Position numbers and translations under genes: made by a program. Source: Alkalibacillus filiformis (GTDB lineage: Bacteria; Bacillota; Bacilli; Bacillales; Alkalibacillaceae). Taken from it: a stretch of 64,000 nucleotides of DNA. The stretch spans positions 930,001 to 994,000 of the forward strand of contig NZ_JAUSUP010000001.1 in assembly GCF_030814115.1 (NCBI RefSeq), in the 5' to 3' direction. Shown in pieces: positions 55,372 through 64,000 of the stretch. Positions within the stretch are counted from its first letter, which is position 1. Every line of letters starts with the position of its first letter. The notes beneath the pieces are model-generated. The model was not told the DNA's origin and did no database searches. It was given only the letters and a program-made list of their open reading frames with translations.

Positions 55372-58173
55372 ATGGGGAGAGAGGAAGACTTCCATGCGAA
55401 GTTAAACAGAAAACAAAAAGAAAATTTAAAGAAATTCCTTACACCTATTAAGTGGTTAGCGATTATAATCATACCTATTATTGTAATTGGTCTACTAAGC
55501 TTAAGCTGGATTACTGAATATATTTGGATGGGATCACTTGGGTTTGAACAAGTGTTTACAACTGTCCTGTTCAGTCGTGCTGCACTTGGTGTTGTAGGAT
55601 TTGTGTTATATTTTGTCGTTACTTATATAACCTTGTATTGGATTCACAAATCGTATATACGCTTTCTAAACCATTCTATGATACCTAACATACTACTAAA
55701 TAAAAAATCGGCTTATGCCATTGTGTTTGGTATTTCAATTGTCTTTGGTTTAATTGGTACATCTATGGTTCAAGGAATTGGTTGGGAGCCGACGTTAAAA
55801 GCATTAAACTATGAAAGTTTCGGGCAAACTGATCCGTACTTTAATTTAGATATCTCCTTTTACATTTTCTTGTTACCTTTCTTAGAACTAATCGTTAATT
55901 TATTGTTAGGCTTAACAATATTTATGACAATCATTGTCGCGTTAGCTTATTCAGTCTTTAACATGTATCGTGAAAGTCGTTTAGCTCAAGTGCATTTAGG
56001 AATTAGCATTTCATTAATTGGAGTATTTTTAGCAGCTAATCATCTACTTGATCCTTATAACACGTTATTAACAAATCAAGTTAACGTGTTTCAAACAAGT
56101 GTCGTACACGGGTTAAGTTATACAGATGATGTCATTAACATTCCTAAAGCTTATATTCTAGCTGGTGTCGCGATCATTGGGGTTATTATCCTAATTTTTG
56201 CTTTAATTAAAGGAAACCTAATTTGGATGGCCATTCCAATCGCACTATATATAACAGTTGCATTAGCTGGTCAATTAGTATCAGCGGCTGTACAAAACTA
56301 TGTTGTTTCACCGAATGAATTTCATCGTGAGCAACCTTATTTACAACACAACCTAGACTATACACTAGAAGCTTATGATTTAAATGATATGACAACTGAA
56401 CAACATCCTGCTAATGATTCTCTAGATGAAGAAATGATCGAGCGAAATCAATTAACGATTGATAATGTTCGAATTAACGATTCAAGACCGATTCTAGATG
56501 TCTATAATCAACTACAAACATTTAGAAACTATTATCAATTTAATGATGTTGATATTGACCGCTATTACATTGACGACGAATATCAACAAGTATTTATCGG
56601 CGCTAGAGAATTAAACACTTCAGACTTACCTGACCAATCAAGAACTTGGGTAAACGAAAAATTACGTTACACGCACGGTTATGGTGTAACAATGAGTCAT
56701 GTGAACGAAATTACTCAACAAGGTCAACCTGAATATATATTACAAGACTTACCTCCTGAAGGTGATATTGAAATAACACGACCACAAATATACTTTGGTG
56801 AAGAACAATCACAAAACGTCATCGTTAATACTGAAGTAGATGAATTTGATTACCCAGCTGTTGGGGATGAAAATATGTCGTATCGTTTTAGTGCTGATTC
56901 AGGTGTATCACTCAGTGGTATTAATCGACTATTATTTGCGATTGATGAAGGTTCATTTAGAATGCTTGTATCTGACCAGTTGAGTGAGGATAGTCAGCTC
57001 CTTGCCACTCGTAACATTATGGATCGTGTTCAACGAATTGCACCATTTTTAGCGTATGATCAAGATCCATACATTTTCGTTCGAGAAGATGGAAGTTTGG
57101 CATGGATGATCGATGCTTACTTGCGAGAAGGGAACTATCCTTATTCTGAGACTTATAACGGAGAGCATAACTACATTAGAAATTCAGTAAAAGTCATGGT
57201 GGATGCTTATACAGGTGAAGTTGACTTCTTTGTCGTTGAAGAAGATGACCCGGTGTTACAAACGTACGAGAATATATTCCCAGACTTATTTACTTCGGAT
57301 ATTCCAGAAGATGTTGAAGCACATTTCCGTTATCCAGTAGATTTATTTACAATTCAAGCGGATATGTATGGTACTTATCATATGAGTAACTTAGAAGTAT
57401 TCTACAACCGTGAAGATTCATGGGAATTTGCAACAGAACGTTACTTCGAACATGATATAACAATGGAACCTTACTATATTACGATGCAACTACCAGGAAA
57501 TGATTTTGAAGAATTTGTCTTAATGACACCTTACACACCTAGAAATAGACAAAATATGATTGCCTGGATTGGTGCTCGTAACGACGGTGAAAATTACGGA
57601 GATTTAGTGGTATATGAATTCCCGAAACAGCGAAATGTTTACGGTCCACAACAAATTGAAAACCGTATTAACCAGGATAGTAGAATTTCACAAGAATTAA
57701 ATTTATGGTCACAAGGTGGATCAAGCGTTATTAGAGGTAACTTATTAACGATCCCGATTGAAGATACAATAATGTATGTTGAACCCATTTATATCGAATC
57801 GTCCAACGCTACTTCTCTACCAGAAGTTAAACAAGTCATTGTCGCTTATGGAGATCACATCGTGATGGAAGCGACTTTCGAAGAATCGTTAGAGCGAATC
57901 CTCGATTTAATTGAAGCAGGTGTACCTGGTAATATGCCTGATGTAGATGATGACATTGGTGATATTGATGAAGATGCAGACATGGATGAAGATACGGACT
58001 TTGAAGAAGACACTGAAACAGAACTTCCGGGCATTCCTGGAGATGCAGAAGACACTTTAAATGAACTATCAACATTATTTAACGACTATCAAAATGCACT
58101 TTCAAGAGGTGACTGGGAAGGTGCAGGTCAAATTATGAATGAGATTGAAGAGCTTTTAGGTACAATTGAATAA
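55372..58173 (+). CDS. UPF0182 family large membrane protein
   Basis: 933 residues. About seven helices lie in the first 310 residues, then a large extracytoplasmic domain (about 320-845) follows, which is the UPF0182 (COG1615) architecture. Conserved segments include LRYTHGYGVTMSHVN near 430, GGINRLLF-like SGINRLLFA near 515, and YTPRNRQNMIAW near 722. Function is unknown. The C-terminus has a strongly acidic linker (about 858-887) and then a short helical hairpin (RGDWEGAGQIMNEIEELL). GAGGGGG precedes the ATG. It is divergent from the MurE paralogue and followed by a strong terminator. Confidence 0.88.
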   Translation: MGREEDFHAKLNRKQKENLKKFLTPIKWLAIIIIPIIVIGLLSLSWITEYIWMGSLGFEQVFTTVLFSRAALGVVGFVLYFVVTYITLYWIHKSYIRFLNHSMIPNILLNKKSAYAIVFGISIVFGLIGTSMVQGIGWEPTLKALNYESFGQTDPYFNLDISFYIFLLPFLELIVNLLLGLTIFMTIIVALAYSVFNMYRESRLAQVHLGISISLIGVFLAANHLLDPYNTLLTNQVNVFQTSVVHGLSYTDDVINIPKAYILAGVAIIGVIILIFALIKGNLIWMAIPIALYITVALAGQLVSAAVQNYVVSPNEFHREQPYLQHNLDYTLEAYDLNDMTTEQHPANDSLDEEMIERNQLTIDNVRINDSRPILDVYNQLQTFRNYYQFNDVDIDRYYIDDEYQQVFIGARELNTSDLPDQSRTWVNEKLRYTHGYGVTMSHVNEITQQGQPEYILQDLPPEGDIEITRPQIYFGEEQSQNVIVNTEVDEFDYPAVGDENMSYRFSADSGVSLSGINRLLFAIDEGSFRMLVSDQLSEDSQLLATRNIMDRVQRIAPFLAYDQDPYIFVREDGSLAWMIDAYLREGNYPYSETYNGEHNYIRNSVKVMVDAYTGEVDFFVVEEDDPVLQTYENIFPDLFTSDIPEDVEAHFRYPVDLFTIQADMYGTYHMSNLEVFYNREDSWEFATERYFEHDITMEPYYITMQLPGNDFEEFVLMTPYTPRNRQNMIAWIGARNDGENYGDLVVYEFPKQRNVYGPQQIENRINQDSRISQELNLWSQGGSSVIRGNLLTIPIEDTIMYVEPIYIESSNATSLPEVKQVIVAYGDHIVMEATFEESLERILDLIEAGVPGNMPDVDDDIGDIDEDADMDEDTDFEEDTETELPGIPGDAEDTLNELSTLFNDYQNALSRGDWEGAGQIMNEIEELLGTIE

Positions 58174-58183
58174 CAAAAATAAA

Positions 58184-58228
58184 CAGGCTGTCCCAAAAGT
58201 CACATTTATGACTTTTCAGGACAGCCTG
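58184..58228. terminator. Bidirectional terminator between the UPF0182 gene and tyrS
   Basis: CAGGCTGTCC and GGACAGCCTG bound a long stem continuing through AAAAGTCA / TGACTTTT, followed by CTTTTTATTT. It serves both convergent genes. Confidence 0.9.
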
Positions 58229-58236
58229 CTTTTTAT

Positions 58237-59505
58237 TTATACATGCTTAATTAAAAAGTATTTTTTCTTTCCGCGTCTAATAATTGTAAAAGCATCGTCA
58301 ATTCGATCTTTTTCATCAATGAAGTATTTTAAATCTTGTTGTCTTTCATCATTAATGTAAATAGCACCGTTTGAAATATCTTCTCGCGCTTGGCGTTTTG
58401 AAGAAGAAATATTGGCTTCAACTAACAAATCAATTAAACCTTTTTCGTTTTCTTCAAGTTCATAAGTTGGTACGTCTTTAAATCCAACTTCTACTTCTTC
58501 TTTCGTTAATTCTTTAATATTACCGTTAAACAACGCGTGAGTAATGCGTTGTGCTTGGTTCAACGCTTCTTCCCCATGTACCATCTTCGTCATTTCTTCA
58601 GCTAAGCGACGTTGTGCTACACGTTGTTCAGGGCGTTCCTCAACTTCTTTAGCTAGTTCGTCAATTTCTTCTAATGGTAAGAATGTAAATGATTTTAAGA
58701 ACTTAACGACATCACGATCATCAGCATTAACCCAAAATTGGTAAAACTCATAAGGACTCGTTTTCTTCTCATCTAACCAAATAGCACCACCTGCTGTTTT
58801 ACCGAATTTAGACCCATCAGCCTTCGTAATAAGAGGAACTGTTAATCCGTAAGCTTCAATTTCTTCTCCTTCTTGACTAGTACGGCGGATCAGTTCAAGG
58901 CCAGCTGTAATATTTCCCCATTGATCACTTCCACCAATTTGTAACGTCACATCTTCTTCTTGATTTAAACGTAAGAAGTCTAAAGATTGTAGTAACATGT
59001 AAGTAAATTCTGTGTATGAGATTCCATTTTCAATTCTTGATTCGACTGAGTCTTTCGCTAGCATGTAGTTAACACTGAAATGCTTTCCAACATCTCTTAA
59101 CAAATCGATAATTGACATTTTAGACAGCCAATCATAGTTATTGACTACCTTTGCCCCTTTTTGGTCATCTGTAAAGTCAATGAATCTAGATAGTTGGTCT
59201 TCAATATTTTTAACCCATTCTTGTACTACTGTCTCTTCATTTAATTGACGTTCTTCATTACGACCACTTGGGTCACCAATTAATCCTGTACCTCCACCGA
59301 CTAATGCGATTGGACGATGACCTGCTTCCTGGAACCTCTTTAACATTAAAATAGGTAATAAATGTCCAATGTGTAAACTATCAGCTGTAGGGTCAAATCC
59401 GCAGTACAATGTAACTCTGTTTTCATTTAGATGTTTTTCTAACCCCTTATCATCAGTCATTTGATTTATTAAGTCTCTCGCTCTTAGATCTTCAATAATA
59501 TTCAT
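58237..59505 (-). CDS. tyrS: Tyrosyl-tRNA synthetase
   Basis: 422 residues, the standard bacterial TyrS length. The class I HIGH motif appears as HIGHLLPIL near residue 46, the KMSKS-equivalent as KFGKT near 230, and a C-terminal S4-like tRNA-binding domain runs from about 355. Tyr-binding YCGFDP is near 34. AGGAGG lies before the ATG. Expression is controlled by an upstream T-box leader that responds to uncharged tRNA-Tyr. Confidence 0.96.
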   Translation of the reverse strand: MNIIEDLRARDLINQMTDDKGLEKHLNENRVTLYCGFDPTADSLHIGHLLPILMLKRFQEAGHRPIALVGGGTGLIGDPSGRNEERQLNEETVVQEWVKNIEDQLSRFIDFTDDQKGAKVVNNYDWLSKMSIIDLLRDVGKHFSVNYMLAKDSVESRIENGISYTEFTYMLLQSLDFLRLNQEEDVTLQIGGSDQWGNITAGLELIRRTSQEGEEIEAYGLTVPLITKADGSKFGKTAGGAIWLDEKKTSPYEFYQFWVNADDRDVVKFLKSFTFLPLEEIDELAKEVEERPEQRVAQRRLAEEMTKMVHGEEALNQAQRITHALFNGNIKELTKEEVEVGFKDVPTYELEENEKGLIDLLVEANISSSKRQAREDISNGAIYINDERQQDLKYFIDEKDRIDDAFTIIRRGKKKYFLIKHV

Positions 59506-59534
59506 CGTTTCTTCCTCCTAAAGTTAGTCTATAT

Positions 59535-59771
59535 AATACAAAAAAGCCCCTCATCCACATAGGGACGAGGGACTCGCGTTACCACCCTAGTTGTAACCAC
59601 AATTGTGCAGTTACCACTTCATTAGTTAACGGTATTACCCGTCTCTTTACAAGAGAATGCTCCTAGTCGTAATTCGTTCTATGCCTTGCACTAGTTCCCA
59701 CCAGCCACTAGCTCTCTGTTGCATTGGACATAAAATTACTTCAACTATTCGTTGCATGTCATATTCACGTT
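59535..59771 (-). ncRNA. Tyrosine T-box leader of tyrS
   Basis: On the minus strand the leader contains the T-box core AGGGTGGTAACGCG (about 59577-59590). It is followed by a terminator stem (CCCTCGTCC / GGATGAGGG, with T run at 59538-59572). Upstream is stem I with the GCTAGTGGCTGGTGGGAACTAG-type arms. A TAC triplet at 59671-59669 in the loop GAATTACGAC fits a tyrosine specifier codon. Uncharged tRNA-Tyr should stabilise the antiterminator and allow read-through into tyrS. Confidence 0.9.
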
Positions 59772-59778
59772 TTAATTT

Positions 59779-59806
59779 ATGATATTTATTTTTATCATAA
59801 GTTCAA
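59779..59806 (-). promoter_or_regulatory. Sigma-A promoter of the tyrS T-box transcript
   Basis: On the minus strand TTGAAC (59806-59801) and TATCAT (59784-59779) are 16 bases apart, just before the T-box stem I. Confidence 0.6.
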
Positions 59807-59854
59807 TAAAAATGCAACTTTCGAAGAATATTTACAATATGCCTTTCAATTAAT

Positions 59855-59866
59855 CTATGCTATAAT
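59855..59866 (+). promoter_or_regulatory. Extended -10 promoter of the penicillin-binding protein gene
   Basis: TATGCTATAAT contains a TRTGn extension and a perfect TATAAT (59861-59866), 28 bases before the start codon. There is no good -35, which is usual for extended -10 promoters. Confidence 0.55.
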
Positions 59867-59893
59867 ATACTCGATATTTTAGGAGGTTCGGAA

Positions 59894-62800
59894 ATGGGTC
59901 ATAATAATTCAAAAAATAGATTCCTTGCATTTTTCCAAGGTGATAAATTCCCAAAAATCACTCGAATTTCACTTGATATTGTATGGAATGTCGCGTTATT
60001 TTTCCTAATCGTTGGTTTAATAGCAGCATTTTTTGCAGGTGGGTTAGGATTAGGGTATATGGCCTCACTGGTGGAAGACGTTGATGTAAGTGAAGCTGAA
60101 GAAATGGAACAGATGGTTTACAACTATGAAGAAACATCTGATATCTATTTTGCTAATGACGTATACTTAGGTCCTGTACGTGGTGACATCCACCGCGAGG
60201 AAATTGAAACAGAGCATGTTGCTGGTGTATTTATTGATGCACTAATTGCAACCGAAGATGAATACTTCGAAGAACATAATGGTATTGTACCTAAAGCAAT
60301 TATGCGCGCTTTGTATCAAGAATTTACAGGTGCAGCTACCCAAACTGGTGGTAGTACGTTAACCCAACAGTTAGTTAAAAACCAAATCTTAACAAATGAA
60401 GTTTCATTTGAACGTAAAGCAGAAGAGATTTTCATTGCCCTTCGTATGGAAAACTTCTTTGATAAAGAAGACATACTTGAAGCTTACTTAAATGTAGTCC
60501 CATTTGGACGTGATTCAACTGGACGAAATATTGCTGGTATTCAAGCTGCAGCACAAGGTATTTTTGACGTTGATGCTGATGAGCTTAATTTACCACAAGC
60601 TGCTTATATCGCTGGTTTACCGCAAAGTCCATACGCTTATACACCATATGCCTCAGGTGGTTCACTCAAAGAGGAAGAACAACTACAGCCTGGCTTAAAT
60701 CGTATGCAAACCGTTTTAAGCCGTATGCTGTCAGCTGAAAAAATCACTGAAGAAGAGTATGAAGAAGCGTTAGAATATGATGTCGTTGGTGATTTCACTG
60801 ATAAAAGAGAATCTATTCGTGATGAGTACCCGTGGGTTGCTCAAGAAGTAGAAGGGCGTGCCACAGACATTCTTGCTGAAAAGTTAGCTGAAGAAGCTGG
60901 TGACTTAGAAGAGTATCATGATGTTGGTGCTACAAAAAGCCACTATGAAGATTTAGCTCGTCATCAGTTAAGGCATGATGGTTTAGAAATTCATACGACG
61001 ATTAACAAAGATATTCATGATCATTTCCAAGATTCTAAAGACTCTTTCGAACATTATATGCGAACTAAAACTATTAATGTTGAGGATCCTAACACAGGTG
61101 AAATAGAACAAGAAGAAATACCTAATGAAGCAGGCGCTCTCATGATGGAAAACAGTACTGGTGCAATATTAGGCTTCGTAGGAGGCCGTGATTTTGAACG
61201 ACGAGAAGTTAATCATGCGATATATGAAGAACGACCGCCAGGAAGTACAATGAAACCGTTATTTGGCTATGCAGTAGGTATGGAGTTAGGTATGATTCAA
61301 CCAGGTTCACCATTGCTAGATATTAGTTTAGATTATTGGCAAGGAGAATCTCATGGTTGGTGGACACCTACAAACTTTGTACGAGGTCAAGAAAAGGGCT
61401 TAGTAAGCGCACGATCAGCATTAACTGATTCAGATAACATACCAATTGTAAGGGCCATGATTAACATACTTGAACGTGATAATGAGCCTTCAAGGTTTTT
61501 AGATCGAATGAATATTGAAGGTGCAAATAACGGTCCTGCTACTGTTTTAGGAGAAGACCCTTATATATCTGTTGAAGATAATGTAGCTGCTTTTGCAACA
61601 TTTACTAATGATGGCAACTATATTGAGCCTTATATGGTCGAAAAGATTGTTGATCGAAATGGCGATGTTATATATGAACATGAGACAGAAAGTGAGGAAG
61701 TCTTTTCACCGCAAACATCGTACCTTATGTTAGATATGATGCGTGACGTTATAAGCAGTGGAACAGCCTCAAGACTTAATAATTTCCTTAATAACCCAAG
61801 TGTAGACTGGGCTGGTAAAACGGGTACATCAGGTGAACGACGCGATGCTTGGTTCATTGGGTCGAACCCAAATGTTACAGTAGGAACTTGGATGGGTTAT
61901 TACAGACATGATCATGCAGTAAATGTATCTGACCTTGATTTTGTCGAGGATGACTACAGTTCACGAAATCTTCGTTTTTGGTCAGAATTAGTCAATGCTG
62001 CTGCTGAAGTCGATGCAGACCTTGTCACACCAAGTGACCGTTTTTCAACGCCAGGCGGCATCGTGTCTAGAAGCTATTGTGCATTATCTGGAAATATACC
62101 AAGTGATATGTGTGAAGAATTAGGTTTAGTCCAAACCGATTTATTCAACATTGAACACGCTCCTTCAGAAGAGGATGACAGCTTCACGACAGGCCGTTTT
62201 GTAGAAATTGATGGAGAACGCTTTGCGGCTGTTGAAGAAACACCTGAAGAGTTTACAAGTGAAGGGATGTCGATTGACCAAGACTTTATTGATCAACTTG
62301 GTTGGGGAACAACTTATCGTTCTGGCTGGTCTGATCCAGTTGACATTGAAGATGTATTAGGAAGTGGCGATTGGTCAGATTTAATGGTTGCTAATGATGA
62401 CGAACTTGAAGATGATGGAACACCTAATTCTCCTAGCAGCCTGTCACTATCAGGTAGCACACTTACGTGGAATCAAGCTGACGGTCAAGTGATCGGTTAC
62501 CGTATCTATATATCAGATGAAGAAGATGGTGATTTTGAGGAGATTGGTCATACAACCGAAACAGAATATAATTTACCATCAGAAGGATATGCATACGCTG
62601 TATCAGCTGTAAGCCTTTATGGTCATGAATCAGGATTATCTGACTCAATCATCTACGGTACGATTGAAGATGAAGAGGACGAGGAAGAGGAAGAAAACGA
62701 AGAAGAAGCTCGTGAAGATGATGATGATGATGATGATGATGAAGACCAAGATGAAGAAGCTAGTGATGAACAAGACGGAAACGAAGATGAAGAAGCTAGT

Positions 62801-62929
62801 GATGAACAAGACGGAAACGAAGATGACGATGATTCAGACGATGACAATGATGAAGATAACGATGACGACGGTGAAAACGGTGAAGATGACGAAGAGGACG
62901 AAGACGGAGAAATTGATGAATTAATATGA
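59894..62929 (+). CDS. Class A penicillin-binding protein with FN3 domain and acidic tail
   Basis: Bifunctional peptidoglycan glycosyltransferase/transpeptidase of 1011 residues. A cytoplasmic N-terminus and a membrane helix (about 33-58) are followed by the GT51 domain (about 85-260) with catalytic Glu in ATEDEYFEEH, GGSTLTQQLVKN and RKAEEIFIALR. The transpeptidase domain has SxxK as STMK near 450, SDN near 515 and KTGTSG near 641. A fibronectin type III-like domain (about 845-915) follows. The last ~90 residues are almost all Asp/Glu and include two identical 12-residue repeats. AGGAGG precedes the ATG. It is divergent from tyrS. The PBP1A/PBP4-type Bacillus orthologue is not certain. Confidence 0.92.
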   Translation: MGHNNSKNRFLAFFQGDKFPKITRISLDIVWNVALFFLIVGLIAAFFAGGLGLGYMASLVEDVDVSEAEEMEQMVYNYEETSDIYFANDVYLGPVRGDIHREEIETEHVAGVFIDALIATEDEYFEEHNGIVPKAIMRALYQEFTGAATQTGGSTLTQQLVKNQILTNEVSFERKAEEIFIALRMENFFDKEDILEAYLNVVPFGRDSTGRNIAGIQAAAQGIFDVDADELNLPQAAYIAGLPQSPYAYTPYASGGSLKEEEQLQPGLNRMQTVLSRMLSAEKITEEEYEEALEYDVVGDFTDKRESIRDEYPWVAQEVEGRATDILAEKLAEEAGDLEEYHDVGATKSHYEDLARHQLRHDGLEIHTTINKDIHDHFQDSKDSFEHYMRTKTINVEDPNTGEIEQEEIPNEAGALMMENSTGAILGFVGGRDFERREVNHAIYEERPPGSTMKPLFGYAVGMELGMIQPGSPLLDISLDYWQGESHGWWTPTNFVRGQEKGLVSARSALTDSDNIPIVRAMINILERDNEPSRFLDRMNIEGANNGPATVLGEDPYISVEDNVAAFATFTNDGNYIEPYMVEKIVDRNGDVIYEHETESEEVFSPQTSYLMLDMMRDVISSGTASRLNNFLNNPSVDWAGKTGTSGERRDAWFIGSNPNVTVGTWMGYYRHDHAVNVSDLDFVEDDYSSRNLRFWSELVNAAAEVDADLVTPSDRFSTPGGIVSRSYCALSGNIPSDMCEELGLVQTDLFNIEHAPSEEDDSFTTGRFVEIDGERFAAVEETPEEFTSEGMSIDQDFIDQLGWGTTYRSGWSDPVDIEDVLGSGDWSDLMVANDDELEDDGTPNSPSSLSLSGSTLTWNQADGQVIGYRIYISDEEDGDFEEIGHTTETEYNLPSEGYAYAVSAVSLYGHESGLSDSIIYGTIEDEEDEEEEENEEEAREDDDDDDDDEDQDEEASDEQDGNEDEEASDEQDGNEDDDDSDDDNDEDNDDDGENGEDDEEDEDGEIDELI
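62750..62821 (+). repeat. Two identical 36-base tandem repeats in the acidic tail of the PBP
   Basis: Positions 62750-62785 and 62786-62821 are identical and in frame, coding for DEEASDEQDGNE twice. The preceding GAT/GAA microsatellite (about 62716-62745) is also simple sequence. Such tracts can change length by slippage without breaking the frame. Confidence 0.9.
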
Positions 62930-62935
62930 CTTTCT

Positions 62936-62968
62936 AAGCCACTGATTGTTTAAATCAGTGGCTTTTAT
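62936..62968 (+). terminator. Terminator of the penicillin-binding protein gene
   Basis: AAGCCACTGATT pairs with AATCAGTGGCTT around a short loop and is followed by TTATATAT. Confidence 0.85.
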
Positions 62969-62973
62969 ATATA

Positions 62974-63001
62974 TTAGTCCAATCTCAATCCATGTTATAA
63001 T
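62974..63001 (+). promoter_or_regulatory. Sigma-A promoter of acuAB
   Basis: TTAGTC (62974-62979) and TATAAT (62996-63001) are 16 bases apart, about 32 bases before acuA. I saw no cre site here, although B. subtilis acuABC is under CcpA control. Confidence 0.6.
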
Positions 63002-63033
63002 AGTGATATATATGATTTTTAGGTGGTGTCCCA

Positions 63034-63672
63034 TTGAAACATCCAAAAAAATATCATCAAAAAACAATTAAAAAAGACGGAAAATCCGTCATAGTAGAAG
63101 GTCCACTAACATCAAGTCAGTTAGATGATTATTATTTCGATGAGGGCCTTACAGCTTTTCGTCCACCGAAAAAGCAATATGAGGCAGTAAAATCAATTGC
63201 TGATTTTGAAGAAGGTCGGGTCATTGTAGCTCGAGATGAAAACAAAATAATTGGTTATGCCACTTTTTTGCACCCTGACCCACTAGAACGGTGGTCAGAA
63301 ATTAAAATGGAAGATTTAATTGAATTAGGGGCCATTGAAGTATCAAATGACTACCGTGGTATGAGTGTTGGATCCTCTATACTAAAAGTAGCTATGAAAG
63401 ATCCTCAAATGGAGAACTATATTATTATTACAACTGAATATTATTGGCATTGGGATATGAAATCAACAGGACTTAACGTATGGCAATACCGAAAAATTAT
63501 GGAGAAAATGATGGGTAAAGGTGGACTTAAACCAATGTCTACAGATGACCCTGAGATTATTTCACACCCTGCCAATTGTCTTCTCGTTCGAATTGGCAAA
63601 AACGTACCTAAATCTTCAGTAGAAACTTTTGATTCCCTTCGTTTTATGGGGCGAAATGATTACTGGTTATAG
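63034..63672 (+). CDS. acuA: Protein acetyltransferase AcuA
   Basis: GNAT-family acetyltransferase that in B. subtilis acetylates and inactivates acetyl-CoA synthetase AcsA. 212 residues (B. subtilis 210). The sequence LTAFRPPKKQYEA near 39 and the acetyl-CoA motif region EVSNDYRGMSVGSSIL near 109-124 fit AcuA closely, as do ENYIIITTEYYWHWD and HPANCLLVRIGKNV. The start is TTG, seven bases after AGGTGG. acuB begins 12 bases downstream. The acsA gene, adjacent in B. subtilis, is not next to it here. Confidence 0.92.
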   Translation: MKHPKKYHQKTIKKDGKSVIVEGPLTSSQLDDYYFDEGLTAFRPPKKQYEAVKSIADFEEGRVIVARDENKIIGYATFLHPDPLERWSEIKMEDLIELGAIEVSNDYRGMSVGSSILKVAMKDPQMENYIIITTEYYWHWDMKSTGLNVWQYRKIMEKMMGKGGLKPMSTDDPEIISHPANCLLVRIGKNVPKSSVETFDSLRFMGRNDYWL

Positions 63673-63684
63673 TGAGGTGAGATT

Positions 63685-64000
63685 ATGTTAGTAGAAGAAA
63701 TTATGTCAGAATCAATTGTGACAATTAATTCAAACGATCGTATAGAAGAAGCATTGGAACTACTACACAAACATAAAATTAGGCACATTCCTGTCGTTAG
63801 TGAAAATGAACAAGTAGTAGGAATATTGTCAGATCGTGATATTCGAGATGCAGCACCATCAATTCTTGAGGAAAATCAAAACAGACAGATCTTACAACAT
63901 GAAGTTTCATCAATAATGACAACACCAGTAATTACAGTTCATCCATTAGATTTTATAGAAGATATTGCAACAATTTTTTATGAGCATGAAATTGCATGTG
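63685..64000 (+). CDS. acuB: Acetoin utilisation protein AcuB (CBS domains), 5' part
   Basis: The first 105 codons are visible; the rest lies beyond the right edge. The reading begins MLVEEIMSESIVTI and contains one full CBS motif (about 5-60, RHIPVVSENEQVVGILSDRDIR) and the start of a second (VSSIMTTPVITV near 72). AcuB usually adds an ACT domain. GAGGTGAG precedes the ATG. It follows acuA on the same strand, as in the acuABC operon. Confidence 0.92.
   Translation, partial: MLVEEIMSESIVTINSNDRIEEALELLHKHKIRHIPVVSENEQVVGILSDRDIRDAAPSILEENQNRQILQHEVSSIMTTPVITVHPLDFIEDIATIFYEHEIAC

Noticed and set aside
62750-62821. CRISPR-like array
   Set aside because: Only two directly adjacent identical units with no spacers, in frame within a gene.
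62653-62847. Ser-rich minus-strand and Met/Lys-rich plus-strand frames in the acidic tail of the penicillin-binding protein
   Set aside because: These are shadows of GAT/GAA repeats read in other frames.

Overview
The window is chromosomal DNA of a low-GC, spore-forming Bacillaceae bacterium. Gene order follows the Bacillus subtilis block dnaI-dnaB-nrdR ... gapB-coaE-ytaF-mutM-polA-phoR-phoP ... mdh-icd-citZ ... pyk-pfkA-accA-accD-ytsJ-dnaE ... thiI-nifZ-ezrA ... rpsD-tyrS-acuAB. Sporulation genes recur (ytaF, splAB, ytvI, ytrHI, gerW, an alpha/beta-type SASP, a His/Cys-rich coat-like protein). Very acidic tails on secreted or membrane proteins suggest a moderately halophilic or haloalkaliphilic relative. 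I cannot fix the genus from sequence alone.

Layout. 1-2.7 kb: replication initiation (dnaI partial, dnaB) behind nrdR, all minus. 2.7-3.5 kb: a gene-free stretch with a structured dispersed repeat. 3.5-11.9 kb: gapB, coaE, ytaF, mutM, polA, phoR, phoP. 12-13.8 kb: the spore photoproduct lyase operon splAB and a small His/Cys-rich gene. 13.9-17.4 kb: the TCA genes mdh, icd, citZ. 17.6-19.7 kb: membrane proteins ytwI, ytvI, fxsA. 19.7-26.4 kb: pyk, pfkA, accA, accD, a GntR regulator and malic enzyme, which join lower glycolysis, NADPH supply and malonyl-CoA synthesis. 26.5-34.9 kb: dnaE, ytrHI, nrnA, ytpI, ytoI, a second copy of the repeat, ytkL. 35-41 kb: an M24 peptidase, then a likely amino-acid catabolic group (YjiH-type membrane protein, class III aminotransferase, alanine dehydrogenase). 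41-44.6 kb: stress protein, EcsC-family protein, ytxK, gerW, ytfI. 44.7-52.6 kb: ytcJ, SASP, thiI, nifZ, an unrecognised small membrane protein, ezrA, refZ, ytsP. 52.6-59.9 kb: rpsD with its S4-type leader, a divergent MurE paralogue, a UPF0182 membrane protein, and tyrS with a tyrosine T-box. 59.9-64 kb: a class A penicillin-binding protein with an FN3 domain and acidic tail, acuA, and the start of acuB.

Most of the window is housekeeping. I found no CRISPR array, prophage, insertion sequence, tRNA or rRNA, and no clear new defence or mobile system. The least explained items are the MurE paralogue lacking both usual diaminopimelate-recognition motifs, the two copies of a structured repeat (one inside a larger unit with inverted ends), the small membrane protein beside ezrA that shares a short DNA-level match with ezrA, the His/Cys-rich protein, and a coding-like remnant downstream of the MurE paralogue. 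Many genes use TTG or GTG starts, or have an upstream in-frame TTG/GTG inside the ribosome binding site. I trimmed starts where the ribosome binding site and family length agreed.
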